Made by a program: the position numbers and the translations under genes. This document shows, piece by piece, positions 1 through 8,574 of a stretch of 64,000 nt of DNA (within the stretch, counting starts at the first letter, position 1; the number at the start of each line of letters is the position of its first letter). The stretch comes from Sphaerotilus montanus. Its GTDB lineage: Bacteria; Pseudomonadota; Gammaproteobacteria; Burkholderiales; Burkholderiaceae_C. The notes beneath the pieces were generated by a model. It saw nothing but the letters and a program-made list of their open reading frames with translations. It searched no databases and was not told the origin of the DNA. The DNA is taken from positions 3,224,001 to 3,288,000 of the forward strand of contig NZ_JACCFH010000001.1 of NCBI RefSeq assembly GCF_013410775.1. The letters are read 5' to 3'.

Positions 1-659
1 CAGTCGAGCGCGTCGCCGATCTTGCCGACGATGTGCTCGCTCGTCTCCGGCGCGCAGCGGGCGGCGTCGCGGTCTTCCAGGTGGCCGACGAAGTCGTGGC
101 CGTAGGCGCGGCGGTCTTGCAGGATCTTGGCCACCTTGGCGCCCAGGGTGCCGGCGCCGATCACCAGGGCCGGTCGGCGGGCGTCCGCACGGCGGGCGTG
201 CTGGCGCATCAGCGCACCGCCGATGAGCACGCTGGCGTATTGCGCCAGTGGCGTGGCGACGGACCACCAGATCAGCACCGAGGTATCGAAGAAGCGGAAG
301 CTCCGGGTCGCGAACCCGCACAGCAGCAGGATGGCGAGCACGGTCGCCCAGGCCACGACGATGTCGACCAGCGCGTTCAGGCGGTTCTCGTAGAAGCGGT
401 TGGTGCCGGGGAACACCAGCAGCATCACCATGATGGAGAGCAGCATCGACGCCCGGTCGAGCACATGCCCGTGCGCAAAATGCACCGTCAGCAGCGCGGC
501 GACGGCCAGCAGCGGCTCCAGCAGCGCGGCTGCAAAGACGGGGATGGAGGGGGGCGGCGCCGAGAAGGGCAGCGCGTTGGCCGGGCTGTTCAGATGCAAC
601 CCTTCCGGACCGTACTGCACCGGGCGAAGGATGTTATGGATCTGTACGTCGGCTGGCAT
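1..659 (-). CDS. Undecaprenyl-phosphate sugar phosphotransferase, N-terminal part (runs off window)
   Basis: This leftward gene is cut by the window edge; 219 codons are visible. The translation begins MPADVQIHNILRPVQYG and contains four or five hydrophobic segments between about residues 38 and 145. A Rossmann-like stretch follows (RPALVIGAGTLGAKVAKIL, about 163-181). This is the N-terminal layout of WcaJ/PssY-type polyprenyl glycosylphosphotransferases, inner-membrane enzymes that load the first sugar phosphate onto undecaprenyl phosphate for exopolysaccharide synthesis. The catalytic C-terminal bacterial sugar transferase domain lies outside the window. The start is supported by AGGGGAA eight bases upstream. 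The divergent nucleotide-sugar dehydrogenase supports a surface-polysaccharide locus continuing to the left. The sugar specificity cannot be told. Confidence 0.8.
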   Translation of the reverse strand, partial: MPADVQIHNILRPVQYGPEGLHLNSPANALPFSAPPPSIPVFAAALLEPLLAVAALLTVHFAHGHVLDRASMLLSIMVMLLVFPGTNRFYENRLNALVDIVVAWATVLAILLLCGFATRSFRFFDTSVLIWWSVATPLAQYASVLIGGALMRQHARRADARRPALVIGAGTLGAKVAKILQDRRAYGHDFVGHLEDRDAARCAPETSEHIVGKIGDALD

Positions 660-961
660 CGGTTGTTTCCCCTGTTATTTCACTGACTCACGCGCCCGGA
701 AGTGTGCTTGACGTTGGGCGCTCGGCGGTACCCACTTCCCCACACCGGGGGTGTTTGTTGCATTTTTTCGCGTAATCGGTGGTGGTCAGGCTCCACCTGT
801 GAGCCCGCAGACCACATCCCGAACACGGTGGCATCGTAAGCAAGGGGCGCGCCTGCGCGCCAGCCGCGAATGCGGGGGGCCGCGGCAAATCACCGGTACC
901 GATCGGTTTTCACGCCGGTCGGACACAATCCCGGCTGAACCGAATCCTCTTCCGTCCCCGC
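660..961. promoter_or_regulatory. Divergent intergenic region between polysaccharide genes
   Basis: This 302-base gap separates the leftward sugar transferase from the rightward nucleotide-sugar dehydrogenase, so it must hold both promoters unless the genes are leaderless. A small inverted repeat, ACACC-GGG-GGTGT, lies at 742-754, followed by a T-rich stretch near 764-771. I found no convincing -35/-10 pair on either strand. Open reading frames here lack family resemblance and I treat the region as non-coding. Confidence 0.4.
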
Positions 962-2260
962 ATGCACCCCACCTTGTCTTCTCCCACTGTCGCGGTCCTT
1001 GGCGTCGGCTATGTCGGCCTGCCGCTGGTCGTCGAGTTCGGCCAGCACCTGCCGACCATCGGCTTCGACATCTCCGCCGACAAGATCGCCCGCTGCCAGG
1101 CGGGCACCGACCCGTCGCGCGAGATCTCCGACGCGGACATGGCGCAGGCCACCCACGCCCGCTACACCTGCGACCCGGCCGCGCTGCGCGAGGCGGATTT
1201 CATCGTCGTGGCCGTGCCGACCCCGGTGGACGAGGCCCGCATCCCCGATTTCGGCCCGCTGCTCGGCGCCTGCCGCACCATCGGGCCGAACCTGAAACCG
1301 GGCGCGGTGGTGGTGTTCGAGTCGACGGTCTACCCGGGCGCGACCGAGGAGATCTGCATCCCGGAGCTGGAGCGGGTGTCGGGGCTGGTCTGGCAGCGCG
1401 ACTTCTTCGTCGGCTACAGCCCCGAGCGCATCAACCCGGGTGACCGCGAACACCGCCTGACCAACGTCATCAAGGTGGTGGCGGGCGACTCGCCGGCCAC
1501 GCTGGAGAAGGTGGCCGCGCTCTACCTGACCGTGGTGGAGCCGGGCGTGCACCGCTGCAGCAGCATCAAGGCGGCGGAGGCCTGCAAGGTGATCGAGAAC
1601 ACCCAGCGCGACCTGAACATCGCGCTGATGAACGAGCTGTCGATCATCTTCGACAAGATCGGCATCGACACCACCGAGGTGCTGGAGGCGGCGGGGACGA
1701 AGTGGAACTTCCTGCCCTTCCGCCCGGGGCTGGTGGGCGGGCACTGCATCGGCGTCGATCCCTATTACCTGACGCACAAGGCCGAGATGCTCGGCTACCA
1801 CCCGCAGGTGATCCTGGCCGGGCGGCGCATCAACGACGGCATGGGCAAGTACATCGCCGAGCAGACGGTCAAGCAGATGATCGCCGCGGGCAGCTACATC
1901 AAGGGCGCGCGCGTCAACGTGCTGGGGCTGACCTTCAAGGAGAACTGCGCCGACCTGCGCAACAGCAAGGTGGTCGACATCATCCAGGAGCTGCGCAGCT
2001 ACGGCGTCGAGGTCTTCGTGCACGACCCGGAGGCGGACCCGGACGAGGCGATGCACGAATACGGCGTGCGCCTGCTGGGCTGGGACGACCTGCCGCGCGC
2101 GGATGCCGTGGTCGCGGCTGTCGCACACCGGCGCTTCCGCACGCTGGGCGCGGAGGACCTGGTGCGCAAGCTGGTCAAGGGCGGCTGCGTGATCGACGTG
2201 AAATCGGCGTTCGACGCGCCGGCGCTGGTGGCTGCGGGGCTGCGCGTATGGCGCCTCTGA
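962..2260 (+). CDS. Nucleotide-sugar dehydrogenase (UDP-HexNAc dehydrogenase type, TviB/WbpO-like)
   Basis: This 432-residue protein oxidises the C6 hydroxyl of a UDP-sugar to a carboxylate using two NAD+, giving a uronic acid for polysaccharide assembly. It has an N-terminal Rossmann motif (VLGVGYVGLPL, residues 12-22), the helix with the conserved lysine (EACKVIENTQRDLNIA, about 206-221), the catalytic cysteine C262 in GGHCIGVDPYYL, and the C-terminal NAD-fold domain. The VPTPVD and GYSPERINPGD motifs resemble the UDP-N-acetylgalactosamine/glucosamine dehydrogenases (VipA/TviB, WbpO) more than UDP-glucose dehydrogenase, but the exact substrate is inferred. No clear Shine-Dalgarno precedes the ATG. 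The 3' end overlaps fdhD by 13 bases. Confidence 0.9.
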   Translation: MHPTLSSPTVAVLGVGYVGLPLVVEFGQHLPTIGFDISADKIARCQAGTDPSREISDADMAQATHARYTCDPAALREADFIVVAVPTPVDEARIPDFGPLLGACRTIGPNLKPGAVVVFESTVYPGATEEICIPELERVSGLVWQRDFFVGYSPERINPGDREHRLTNVIKVVAGDSPATLEKVAALYLTVVEPGVHRCSSIKAAEACKVIENTQRDLNIALMNELSIIFDKIGIDTTEVLEAAGTKWNFLPFRPGLVGGHCIGVDPYYLTHKAEMLGYHPQVILAGRRINDGMGKYIAEQTVKQMIAAGSYIKGARVNVLGLTFKENCADLRNSKVVDIIQELRSYGVEVFVHDPEADPDEAMHEYGVRLLGWDDLPRADAVVAAVAHRRFRTLGAEDLVRKLVKGGCVIDVKSAFDAPALVAAGLRVWRL

Positions 2261-3075
2261 TCCACCGCGTGGTGCGTCGCCTGGGCACCGAGGCGGCGCG
2301 GGACGAGTCCGCCGGCCTGGCCGAGGAAGTCCCGGTCGCGCTGGTCTACAACGGCATCTCCCACGCCGTGATGCTGGCCTCGCCGCAGGACCTGGAGGAC
2401 TTCGCGCTCGGCTTCTCGCTGTCCGAGGGCATCATCGACCGCGCGGACGATCTGCTCGACTGCGAGACCACGCCCAGCGACCTGAGCGTGTCCGAGTCGC
2501 TGGCGGGTGTGCCGGAGCAGGGGATCTCGCTGGAGCTGAAGGTCACGCTGCGCTGCTTCATGCGCCTCAAGGAGCGCCGCCGCACGCTGGCCGGCCGCAC
2601 CGGCTGCGGCCTGTGCGGCACCGAGAGCCTGGCCGAGGCGATCCGCCCCGTGCGGCGCGAAGTGGCGCCGGTGGTCGTGGCCACGGCGGCACTGGCCCGC
2701 GCGATGGCCGAGATGCCGGCGCACCAGACGCTGTCGCAGGCGACGGGCGCCACCCACGCCGCGGCCTGGTGCGGGCTGGACGGCGCCGTGCGGCTGGTCC
2801 GCGAGGACGTCGGCCGCCACAACGCGCTCGACAAGCTCATCGGCGCGATGGCGCTGGCCGAGGTCGATCCGGCCGACGGCTTCATCGCCGTGACGAGCCG
2901 GGCGAGCTACGAGATGGTCTACAAGACGGCGAGCGCGGGCGTGGGCCTGCTGGCGGCGGTATCCGCGCCGACCGGGCTGGCGGTGCGCACGGCGGAGTCG
3001 GCCGGGCTGGTGCTGGCGGGGTTCGTGCGGGGCGATCGGGCGACGGTCTATACCCACCCGGAGCGGGTGCGGTGA
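2248..3075 (+). CDS. fdhD: Formate dehydrogenase accessory sulfurtransferase FdhD
   Basis: FdhD moves sulfur from the IscS persulfide to the molybdenum cofactor (bis-MGD) of formate dehydrogenase, which is required for FDH activity. The 275-residue length matches the family (about 277 in E. coli). The sulfur-carrying motif is present as CGLCG with C120 and C123, and the C-terminal part carries the conserved EDVGRHNALDKLIG stretch. I chose the ATG at 2248, which lies inside the end of the nucleotide-sugar dehydrogenase in another frame. This 13-base overlap suggests translational coupling. No formate dehydrogenase gene is visible nearby, so its partner must be encoded elsewhere. Confidence 0.95.
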   Translation: MAPLIHRVVRRLGTEAARDESAGLAEEVPVALVYNGISHAVMLASPQDLEDFALGFSLSEGIIDRADDLLDCETTPSDLSVSESLAGVPEQGISLELKVTLRCFMRLKERRRTLAGRTGCGLCGTESLAEAIRPVRREVAPVVVATAALARAMAEMPAHQTLSQATGATHAAAWCGLDGAVRLVREDVGRHNALDKLIGAMALAEVDPADGFIAVTSRASYEMVYKTASAGVGLLAAVSAPTGLAVRTAESAGLVLAGFVRGDRATVYTHPERVR

Positions 3076-3092
3076 CCGATCCCCTTGCATGA

Positions 3093-3200
3093 CTCCCTCC
3101 CCCCAGCGGGGGGAGGGCCGGGGAGGGGGGCCACCGACACCGAGATGCCCGCTGACCCCGAAGCCCCCCTCCCAGCCTCCCCCCGCTGGGGGGAGGAGCC
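3093..3200. repeat. Long imperfect palindrome (C/G-tract repeat) between convergent genes
   Basis: The gap between fdhD and the leftward regulator holds two inverted copies of a roughly 38-base unit, 3093-3132 and 3163-3200, separated by about 30 bases. Each copy contains an inner palindrome, CCCCCCAGCGGGGGG or its complement. Transcribed from either side it could form a strong GC hairpin, so it may terminate both convergent genes. Its sequence style also resembles dispersed intergenic palindromic repeats of high-GC proteobacteria. Only this copy is in the window, so dispersal is not shown. Confidence 0.65.
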
Positions 3201-3203
3201 AGC

Positions 3204-3914
3204 TCAGGCCCAGGTGACCTCGCTGGCGAACAGATACCCCGCGCCATAGACCGTGCGGATCAGCTTCGGGTTCTGCGCATCGACTTCGAGCTTGCGGCGC
3301 AGGCGCGAGATGCGCACGTCGATGCTGCGGTCCAGCGGCGAGAGGTCCGGGTCGCCGCAGATCTGCTCGCGGGCCAGGATGCGGTTCGGGCGCTGCAGGA
3401 AGGTGCAGAGCAGCTTGGCCTCGCCCGAGCTGAGGGTCCATTCCTGCTGGTCGCTGCCGCGCAGGGTGTTGGTGTCGGGGTGGAAGATCCAGCCGCTGAA
3501 ATGCGCCTCGGCCGGGCGGCGTTCGTCCAGCGGCATGTGGCCGGAGCCCCCGCTGCGCCGCCGCAGGATGCTGCGCACGCGCGCCACCAGTTCGCGCGGC
3601 TCGAACGGTTTGGTCACATAGTCGTCCGCGCCCAGCTCCAGCCCCATCACCCGGTCGCCCAGGTAGGCGCGGCCGGTGAGGATGAGCAGGCCGCAGTCGT
3701 GGCGGCGCTGGAGTTCCTGCACCAGGTCCATGCCGTCGGCGTCGGGCAGGCCGAGGTCGATGATGCACAGGTCCGGCTTGCCCACGCGCAGCTGCTGGCG
3801 CAGCTCGGCGGCGTTGCGGCAGACGTCGGTGTCGAAGCCGAAGTCGCGCAGCACGGTGTTCAGCAGCCGGGCGACTTCCGGGTTGTCCTCGACGATGAAG
3901 ATGCGGGCGCTCAT
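3204..3914 (-). CDS. OmpR-family response regulator
   Basis: This 236-residue DNA-binding regulator has an N-terminal receiver domain (about 1-118) with the acidic pocket (VEDN), phospho-acceptor D53 in IIDLGLPDADG, and K102 in DYVTKPF. A C-terminal winged-helix domain ends in the typical RLRRKLEVD and RTVYGAGYLF motifs. It follows the PAS hybrid kinase on the same strand with a six-base gap, so the two very probably form one operon and one signalling pair. Target genes and signal are unknown. The 3' end abuts the long palindrome at 3093-3200. Confidence 0.9.
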   Translation of the reverse strand: MSARIFIVEDNPEVARLLNTVLRDFGFDTDVCRNAAELRQQLRVGKPDLCIIDLGLPDADGMDLVQELQRRHDCGLLILTGRAYLGDRVMGLELGADDYVTKPFEPRELVARVRSILRRRSGGSGHMPLDERRPAEAHFSGWIFHPDTNTLRGSDQQEWTLSSGEAKLLCTFLQRPNRILAREQICGDPDLSPLDRSIDVRISRLRRKLEVDAQNPKLIRTVYGAGYLFASEVTWA

Positions 3915-3920
3915 GTCAGG

Positions 3921-5999
3921 TCACGGCGTGTCGAGCTGTTCGAGCGCGTCGCCCAGCTCGCTGCTGGAAAACGGCTTGCGCAGCAGGGGCGGGCCGCCGT
4001 CCTCGGGGGGCAGGTTCATCGCGTCCGCATAGCCGCTGATCAGCAGGATGCGCATGTCCGGGTGGCGCAGGCGGGCCTGCCGGCTGAGCGCGCGGCCATC
4101 GAGCCGGCCGGGCATGACGATGTCGCTGATCAGCAGGCCGATGTCGGGCACGGTCTGCAGCAGGTCGAGGGCTTCCTCGGCGTGGGCGGCCTCGATCACC
4201 GGGTAGCCCATGCCGACCAGCTGGCGGCGGATGACGCGGCGCAGCTCGTCGTTGTCTTCCACCAGCAGCACCAGCGGCCGTTCGGCCTGCGCCGCGGCAG
4301 AGCCGGGCAGGGCCGCGGGCTGGAGCAGGGCAGGGGCGCCGTCCAGGTGGTCGTCGCCCAGATCTGGGCGGCCGGACTGCGGCAGCAGCAGGCTGACCTG
4401 CGTGCCTTCACTGGGGCGGCTGTGCAGGATCACGCTGCCGCCGCTCTGCTTGGCGAAGCCGTAGACCATCGACAGCCCCAGCCCGCTGCCACTGCCGAAG
4501 CGCTTGGTGGTGAAGAAGGGCTCGAAGACGCGGGCCTGGGTCGCGGCGTCCATGCCGATGCCGGTGTCGGAGACGGTGATGCGCACGTAGTCGCCGGGCG
4601 GCACATCGACCGCCGCCGCCGCGAGACGGCCCAGGTGGACCGGGTGGGCCTCGATGCGCAGCTCGCCGCCTTCGGGCATGGCGTCGCGGGCGTTGATGGC
4701 CAGGTTGACCAGCGCGCTTTCCAGCTGGTGCGCGTCCGTGAGTGCATGCACCGGCGTGCCCGGCTCGGGCGGCACGACCACCACCCGCACGGCATCCGGC
4801 AGCGAGCGCCGCAGCAGGTGCACCGCGTCGTCGATCAGCTCGGCCACATCGACCGGCTGCGGTGCCAGCGGCTGCTGTCGGGCGAAGGTCAGCAGGCGGC
4901 GGATCAGCTCGGCGCCGCTGTGCGCGGCCTTGAGCGCAGGGGCCAGGAACTCGGCCATGTCCGGGTCGCCCGGGTGGCGGTCGCGCAGCGCGGCGAGGTT
5001 GCCGATCATCACGGCCAGCATGTTGTTGAAGTCGTGCGCCAGCCCGCCGGTGAGCTGCACCACGGCTTCCATCTTCTGCGCCTGCACGACGGCGGCCTGC
5101 GCGTCCTTGAGCTGCGTGATGTCCACCGAGAGCACGAAGCAGCCGAGCACCTCGCCGTCCGGGCCGATCTCGGGCACGAGTTCGCTGCGGGCGTGCATGG
5201 TGCGGCCCTGCAGCCCGGGCGTGGCGTATTCGTAGCTGACGCGCTGGCCCTGCAGCGCCACGCGCACGTGCGGCGAGACGGCGGCGTAGACCTCGGGGCT
5301 GACCACCTCCGCGATCGAGCGGCCGAGCACCCGGTCCTTGCTGTGGCCGAACCAGTCGGCGTAGCCCTTGTTGACGTAGCGGTAGACCTCGTCGCGGTCG
5401 AAGTAGCCGATCATGGCCGGCACCGTGTCGGTGATCAGCCGCAGCCGCTCCTCGCTGCGGCGCAGCGCGGCGGTGATCTGCTGGTTGGCCTCGTGGGCAT
5501 TGCGCAGCTGGCGGTTGCTGGACTGCAGCTCGGCGGTGCGCTGGGCGACGCGGCGTTCCAGCTCGGCGTTCTGCTCGCGGATCATGCGCTCGTAGCGGCG
5601 CTGGGCGGTGATGTCGGTGAACAGCGTGATGAAGCCGTGGTGCGGCAGCGGCTCGCCGCGCACCGAGATGATCTGGCCGTTCGGGCGCTCGCGTTCGGTG
5701 CGGTGCGGCTGGAAGGTGCGGGCCATGCGCACCCGCTCGGCCACCAGCGTCTCCACGTCCCCCGGCCCGTACTCGCCGCGCTCGGCGTTGTAGCGCATGA
5801 AGCTCTCGAACGGCGCGCCCACGAAGGTCAGGTTGTCCGGGAACTCCAGCAGCTGCAGCAGCGCCTGGTTCCACGCCACCAGCCGCAGGTCGGCGTCGAA
5901 CACGGTGATGCCCTGGTCGAGCAGGTCCAGCCCGGCCTGCAGCAACTCGTGGCGCTGCTGTTCGCGCAAGGGATCGGCGGGGGTGTGGGCGGGGTGCAT
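3921..5999 (-). CDS. PAS-domain hybrid sensor histidine kinase with C-terminal receiver
   Basis: This is a soluble-looking sensor of about 692 residues from the ATG at 5999. A start at 6008 or an upstream one at 6083 is possible; none has a clear ribosome-binding site. Order of domains: a PAS-7-like domain (about 18-132), a coiled linker rich in E/R/Q (about 140-185), a second PAS (about 185-300), a HisKA domain with the phospho-histidine in GGLAHDFNNML (about residue 322), a HATPase with DTGIGM, FFTTK and GSGLGLS boxes, then a receiver domain with LLISDIVMPG. No membrane segment is evident, so the signal is probably cytoplasmic. It is the upstream gene of an operon with the OmpR-type regulator and is divergent from the acyl-CoA ligase. 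Confidence 0.88.
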   Translation of the reverse strand: MHPAHTPADPLREQQRHELLQAGLDLLDQGITVFDADLRLVAWNQALLQLLEFPDNLTFVGAPFESFMRYNAERGEYGPGDVETLVAERVRMARTFQPHRTERERPNGQIISVRGEPLPHHGFITLFTDITAQRRYERMIREQNAELERRVAQRTAELQSSNRQLRNAHEANQQITAALRRSEERLRLITDTVPAMIGYFDRDEVYRYVNKGYADWFGHSKDRVLGRSIAEVVSPEVYAAVSPHVRVALQGQRVSYEYATPGLQGRTMHARSELVPEIGPDGEVLGCFVLSVDITQLKDAQAAVVQAQKMEAVVQLTGGLAHDFNNMLAVMIGNLAALRDRHPGDPDMAEFLAPALKAAHSGAELIRRLLTFARQQPLAPQPVDVAELIDDAVHLLRRSLPDAVRVVVVPPEPGTPVHALTDAHQLESALVNLAINARDAMPEGGELRIEAHPVHLGRLAAAAVDVPPGDYVRITVSDTGIGMDAATQARVFEPFFTTKRFGSGSGLGLSMVYGFAKQSGGSVILHSRPSEGTQVSLLLPQSGRPDLGDDHLDGAPALLQPAALPGSAAAQAERPLVLLVEDNDELRRVIRRQLVGMGYPVIEAAHAEEALDLLQTVPDIGLLISDIVMPGRLDGRALSRQARLRHPDMRILLISGYADAMNLPPEDGGPPLLRKPFSSSELGDALEQLDTP

Positions 6000-6146
6000 C
6001 CGGGCCATTCTAGGAGGGGGCGCAAGCCCGGCGTCAGGACGCAAACATTCGATACATTCGCTCCGAGGTGATGCAAAAGTCACGTCCGATCATCGCGCTC
6101 CAACGGCTGGACCACCAGCCGACCCGAGTTCGATGGAGACGCCGAC

Positions 6147-7787
6147 ATGCGAGTGACTGCCTATGACCAGGGACTGGAGCGCAACAGCGCCAACCATGTC
6201 GCCCTGAGCCCGCTGAGTTTTCTGGAACGCACGGCGCACATCTACCCGAACCGGGTCGCTGTCGTCCACGGCGCACTGAAGCAGACCTGGGCCGAGACCT
6301 ACACCCGCTGCCGCCAGCTGGCCAGCGCCCTGCAGCGGCGCGGCATCCAGGTCGGCGACACGGTGGCCGCGATGCTGCCGAACACGCCGGCGATGTACGA
6401 GTGCCACTTCGGCGTGCCGATGTCGGGCGCCGTGCTGAACACGCTCAACACCCGGCTCGACGCGGAAGCGATCGCCTTCCAGCTCGACCACGGCGAAGCC
6501 AAGGTCCTGTTCACCGACCGCGAGTTCTCCTCCACCATCAAGCGCGCGCTGGCGCTGATGACCGGCCCGCAGCCGCTGGTGATCGACGTGGCGGACGCCG
6601 AGTACGAGGCCGGCGTCTTCCTCGGCGAGAAGGAATACGACGACTTCCTGAAAGAGGGTGATCCCGCCTTCGCCTGGTCGCTGCCGAGCGACGAGTGGAA
6701 CGCCATCGCGCTGAACTACACCAGCGGCACGACCGGCAACCCCAAGGGCGTCGTCACGCACCACCGCGGCGCCTACCTGAACGCGACCTCCAACGTCGTC
6801 ACCTGGGCCATGCCGCGCCACTCGGTCTACCTGTGGACGCTGCCGATGTTCCACTGCAACGGCTGGTGCTTCCCCTGGACGATGGCGCTGCAGGCCGGCA
6901 CCAGCGTCTGCCTGCGCCGGGTCGATCCGACGCTGATCTTCCCGCTGATCCGCGAGCACCACGTCACCCACCTGTGCGGCGCGCCCATCGTCTACGGGCT
7001 GCTGATCAATGCGTCCGAGTCGCTGCGCGCCGGCATCGAGCACACCGTGAACGGCCTGATCGCCGGGGCCGCGCCGCCGGCCGCGATCATCGAAGGCTGC
7101 GAGCGCATCGGCTTCGACATCACCCACGTCTACGGCCTGACCGAGGTCTACGGCCCGGCGGCGGTCTGCGCCAAGCAGGAAGAATGGGCCAGCCTGCCGA
7201 TCGGCGAGCGCGCCCGGCTGAACGCACGCCAGGGTGTCACGCACTCGATGCAGGAAGCCATTGCCGTGCTCGACCCCGAGACGCTGCAGCCCGTGCCGGC
7301 CGACGGCGAGACGATGGGCGAGATCTTCTTCCGCGGCAACGTCGTGATGAAGGGCTACCTGAAGAACCCCGACGCCACGGCCGAGGCCTTCCGCGGCGGC
7401 TGGTTCCACACCGGCGACCTGGCCGTGATGGACCCGGACGGCTACGTGAAGATCAAGGACCGCAGCAAGGACATCATCATCTCCGGCGGCGAGAACATCT
7501 CCAGCGTCGAGGTGGAAGAGGTGCTGTACCGCCACCCGGCCGTGCTGGTGGCCGCCGTCGTCGCAGCGCCGGATCCGAAGTGGGGCGAGGTGCCGTGCGC
7601 CTTCCTGGAAGTGCGCGAGGGGTCGGAGGTGACCGAGGCCGACATCATCGAGCACTGCCGCCTCGGCATGGCGCGCTTCAAGGTGCCCAAGCGCGTGGTC
7701 TTCGGTGTGCTGCCCAAGACCTCGACCGGCAAGATCCAGAAGTTCCTGCTGCGCCAGCAGATGCAATCGGCTTCGGCCATCGGTTGA
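6147..7787 (+). CDS. AMP-forming acyl-CoA ligase (medium-chain/long-chain type)
   Basis: This 546-residue ANL-superfamily enzyme activates a carboxylic acid to its CoA thioester through an acyl-adenylate. Visible motifs are the P-loop-like YTSGTTGNPKGV (about 190-201), the A5 region YGLTEVYGP, the hinge-side GGWFHTGDLAVMDPDGY and KDRSKDIIISGGENIS, and the C-terminal catalytic lysine in PKTSTGKIQKF. The sequence resembles the ligases often annotated as acyl-CoA synthetase or medium-chain fatty acid-CoA ligase. It starts a run of same-strand genes that encode a LIV-type transporter and a MaoC hydratase. The likely role is activating the acid imported by that transporter. The substrate is not determined. 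Confidence 0.88.
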   Translation: MRVTAYDQGLERNSANHVALSPLSFLERTAHIYPNRVAVVHGALKQTWAETYTRCRQLASALQRRGIQVGDTVAAMLPNTPAMYECHFGVPMSGAVLNTLNTRLDAEAIAFQLDHGEAKVLFTDREFSSTIKRALALMTGPQPLVIDVADAEYEAGVFLGEKEYDDFLKEGDPAFAWSLPSDEWNAIALNYTSGTTGNPKGVVTHHRGAYLNATSNVVTWAMPRHSVYLWTLPMFHCNGWCFPWTMALQAGTSVCLRRVDPTLIFPLIREHHVTHLCGAPIVYGLLINASESLRAGIEHTVNGLIAGAAPPAAIIEGCERIGFDITHVYGLTEVYGPAAVCAKQEEWASLPIGERARLNARQGVTHSMQEAIAVLDPETLQPVPADGETMGEIFFRGNVVMKGYLKNPDATAEAFRGGWFHTGDLAVMDPDGYVKIKDRSKDIIISGGENISSVEVEEVLYRHPAVLVAAVVAAPDPKWGEVPCAFLEVREGSEVTEADIIEHCRLGMARFKVPKRVVFGVLPKTSTGKIQKFLLRQQMQSASAIG

Positions 7788-7797
7788 GGACGCGCGC

Positions 7798-8574
7798 ATG
7801 TCGAACACTGCCTCCCAGTCCGCCAAGTCGGATTTCATCCTGCAGACCGTCGGTCTGACCAAGGAATTCAAGGGCTTCGCCGCCGTGCAGGACGTGAACC
7901 TGAACGTGCAGCGCGGCCACATCCACGCGCTGATCGGCCCGAACGGCGCCGGCAAGACGACGGTCTTCAACCTGCTGACCAAGTTCCTGCAGCCGACCCG
8001 CGGCACCATCACCTTCAACGGCATCGACATCTCCCGCGAGGAGCCGGCGCAGATCGCCCGCCGCGGCGTGATCCGCTCGTTCCAGATCTCGGCGACGTTC
8101 CCGCACCTGACCGTGCTGGAGAACGTGCGCGTGGCGCTGCAGCGCAAGGTGGGCAACTCCTTCCATTTCTGGAAGTCCGAGAAGACGCTGAACTCGCTCA
8201 ACGACCGGGCGGTCGAGCTGCTGGAGTCGGTGGACCTGGGCGAGTACGTCAACACCGTCACCGCCGAGATGCCCTACGGCCGCAAGCGCGCGCTGGAGAT
8301 CGCCACCACGCTGGCGCTGGACCCGGAGCTGATGCTGCTGGACGAGCCGACGCAGGGCATGGGCCACGAGGACGTGGACCGTGTCGCCGAGCTGATCCGC
8401 AAGGTGTCCAAGAGCCGCACCATCCTGATGGTGGAGCACAACCTGTCGGTGGTCGAGACGCTGTGCGACCGCATCACCGTGCTGCAGCGCGGGCAGATCC
8501 TGGCGGAAGGGCCGTACGCGGTCGTGTCCAAGGATCCCCGCGTCCTCGAAGCCTACGTCGGAGTCGAAGCATGA
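7798..8574 (+). CDS. livG: Branched-chain amino acid/organic acid ABC transporter ATP-binding protein LivG-type
   Basis: This 258-residue ATPase belongs to the HAAT/LIV-I importer family and works at the cytoplasmic face with LivF, LivH and LivM. It has a normal Walker A (GPNGAGKTTVFN), Q-loop (RSFQISATFPHLTV), a C-loop position read as EMPYGRKRALE rather than a canonical LSGGQ, Walker B (ELMLLDEPTQGMGHED), and an H-loop (MVEHNLSVV). The divergent C-loop is directly visible, and a PYG-type signature is not rare in this family. The ATG at 7798 lies 10 bases after the ligase stop. The end overlaps livF by four bases (ATGA). Confidence 0.9.
   Translation: MSNTASQSAKSDFILQTVGLTKEFKGFAAVQDVNLNVQRGHIHALIGPNGAGKTTVFNLLTKFLQPTRGTITFNGIDISREEPAQIARRGVIRSFQISATFPHLTVLENVRVALQRKVGNSFHFWKSEKTLNSLNDRAVELLESVDLGEYVNTVTAEMPYGRKRALEIATTLALDPELMLLDEPTQGMGHEDVDRVAELIRKVSKSRTILMVEHNLSVVETLCDRITVLQRGQILAEGPYAVVSKDPRVLEAYVGVEA

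Noticed and set aside
33-711. Rightward open frames at the left edge
   Set aside because: The leftward frame gives a membrane protein with a Rossmann stretch and a good Shine-Dalgarno. The rightward frames are compositionally shadow-like.
3480-6071. 863-codon rightward open frame
   Set aside because: It is antisense to the PAS hybrid kinase and its regulator, both of which have full domain signatures.
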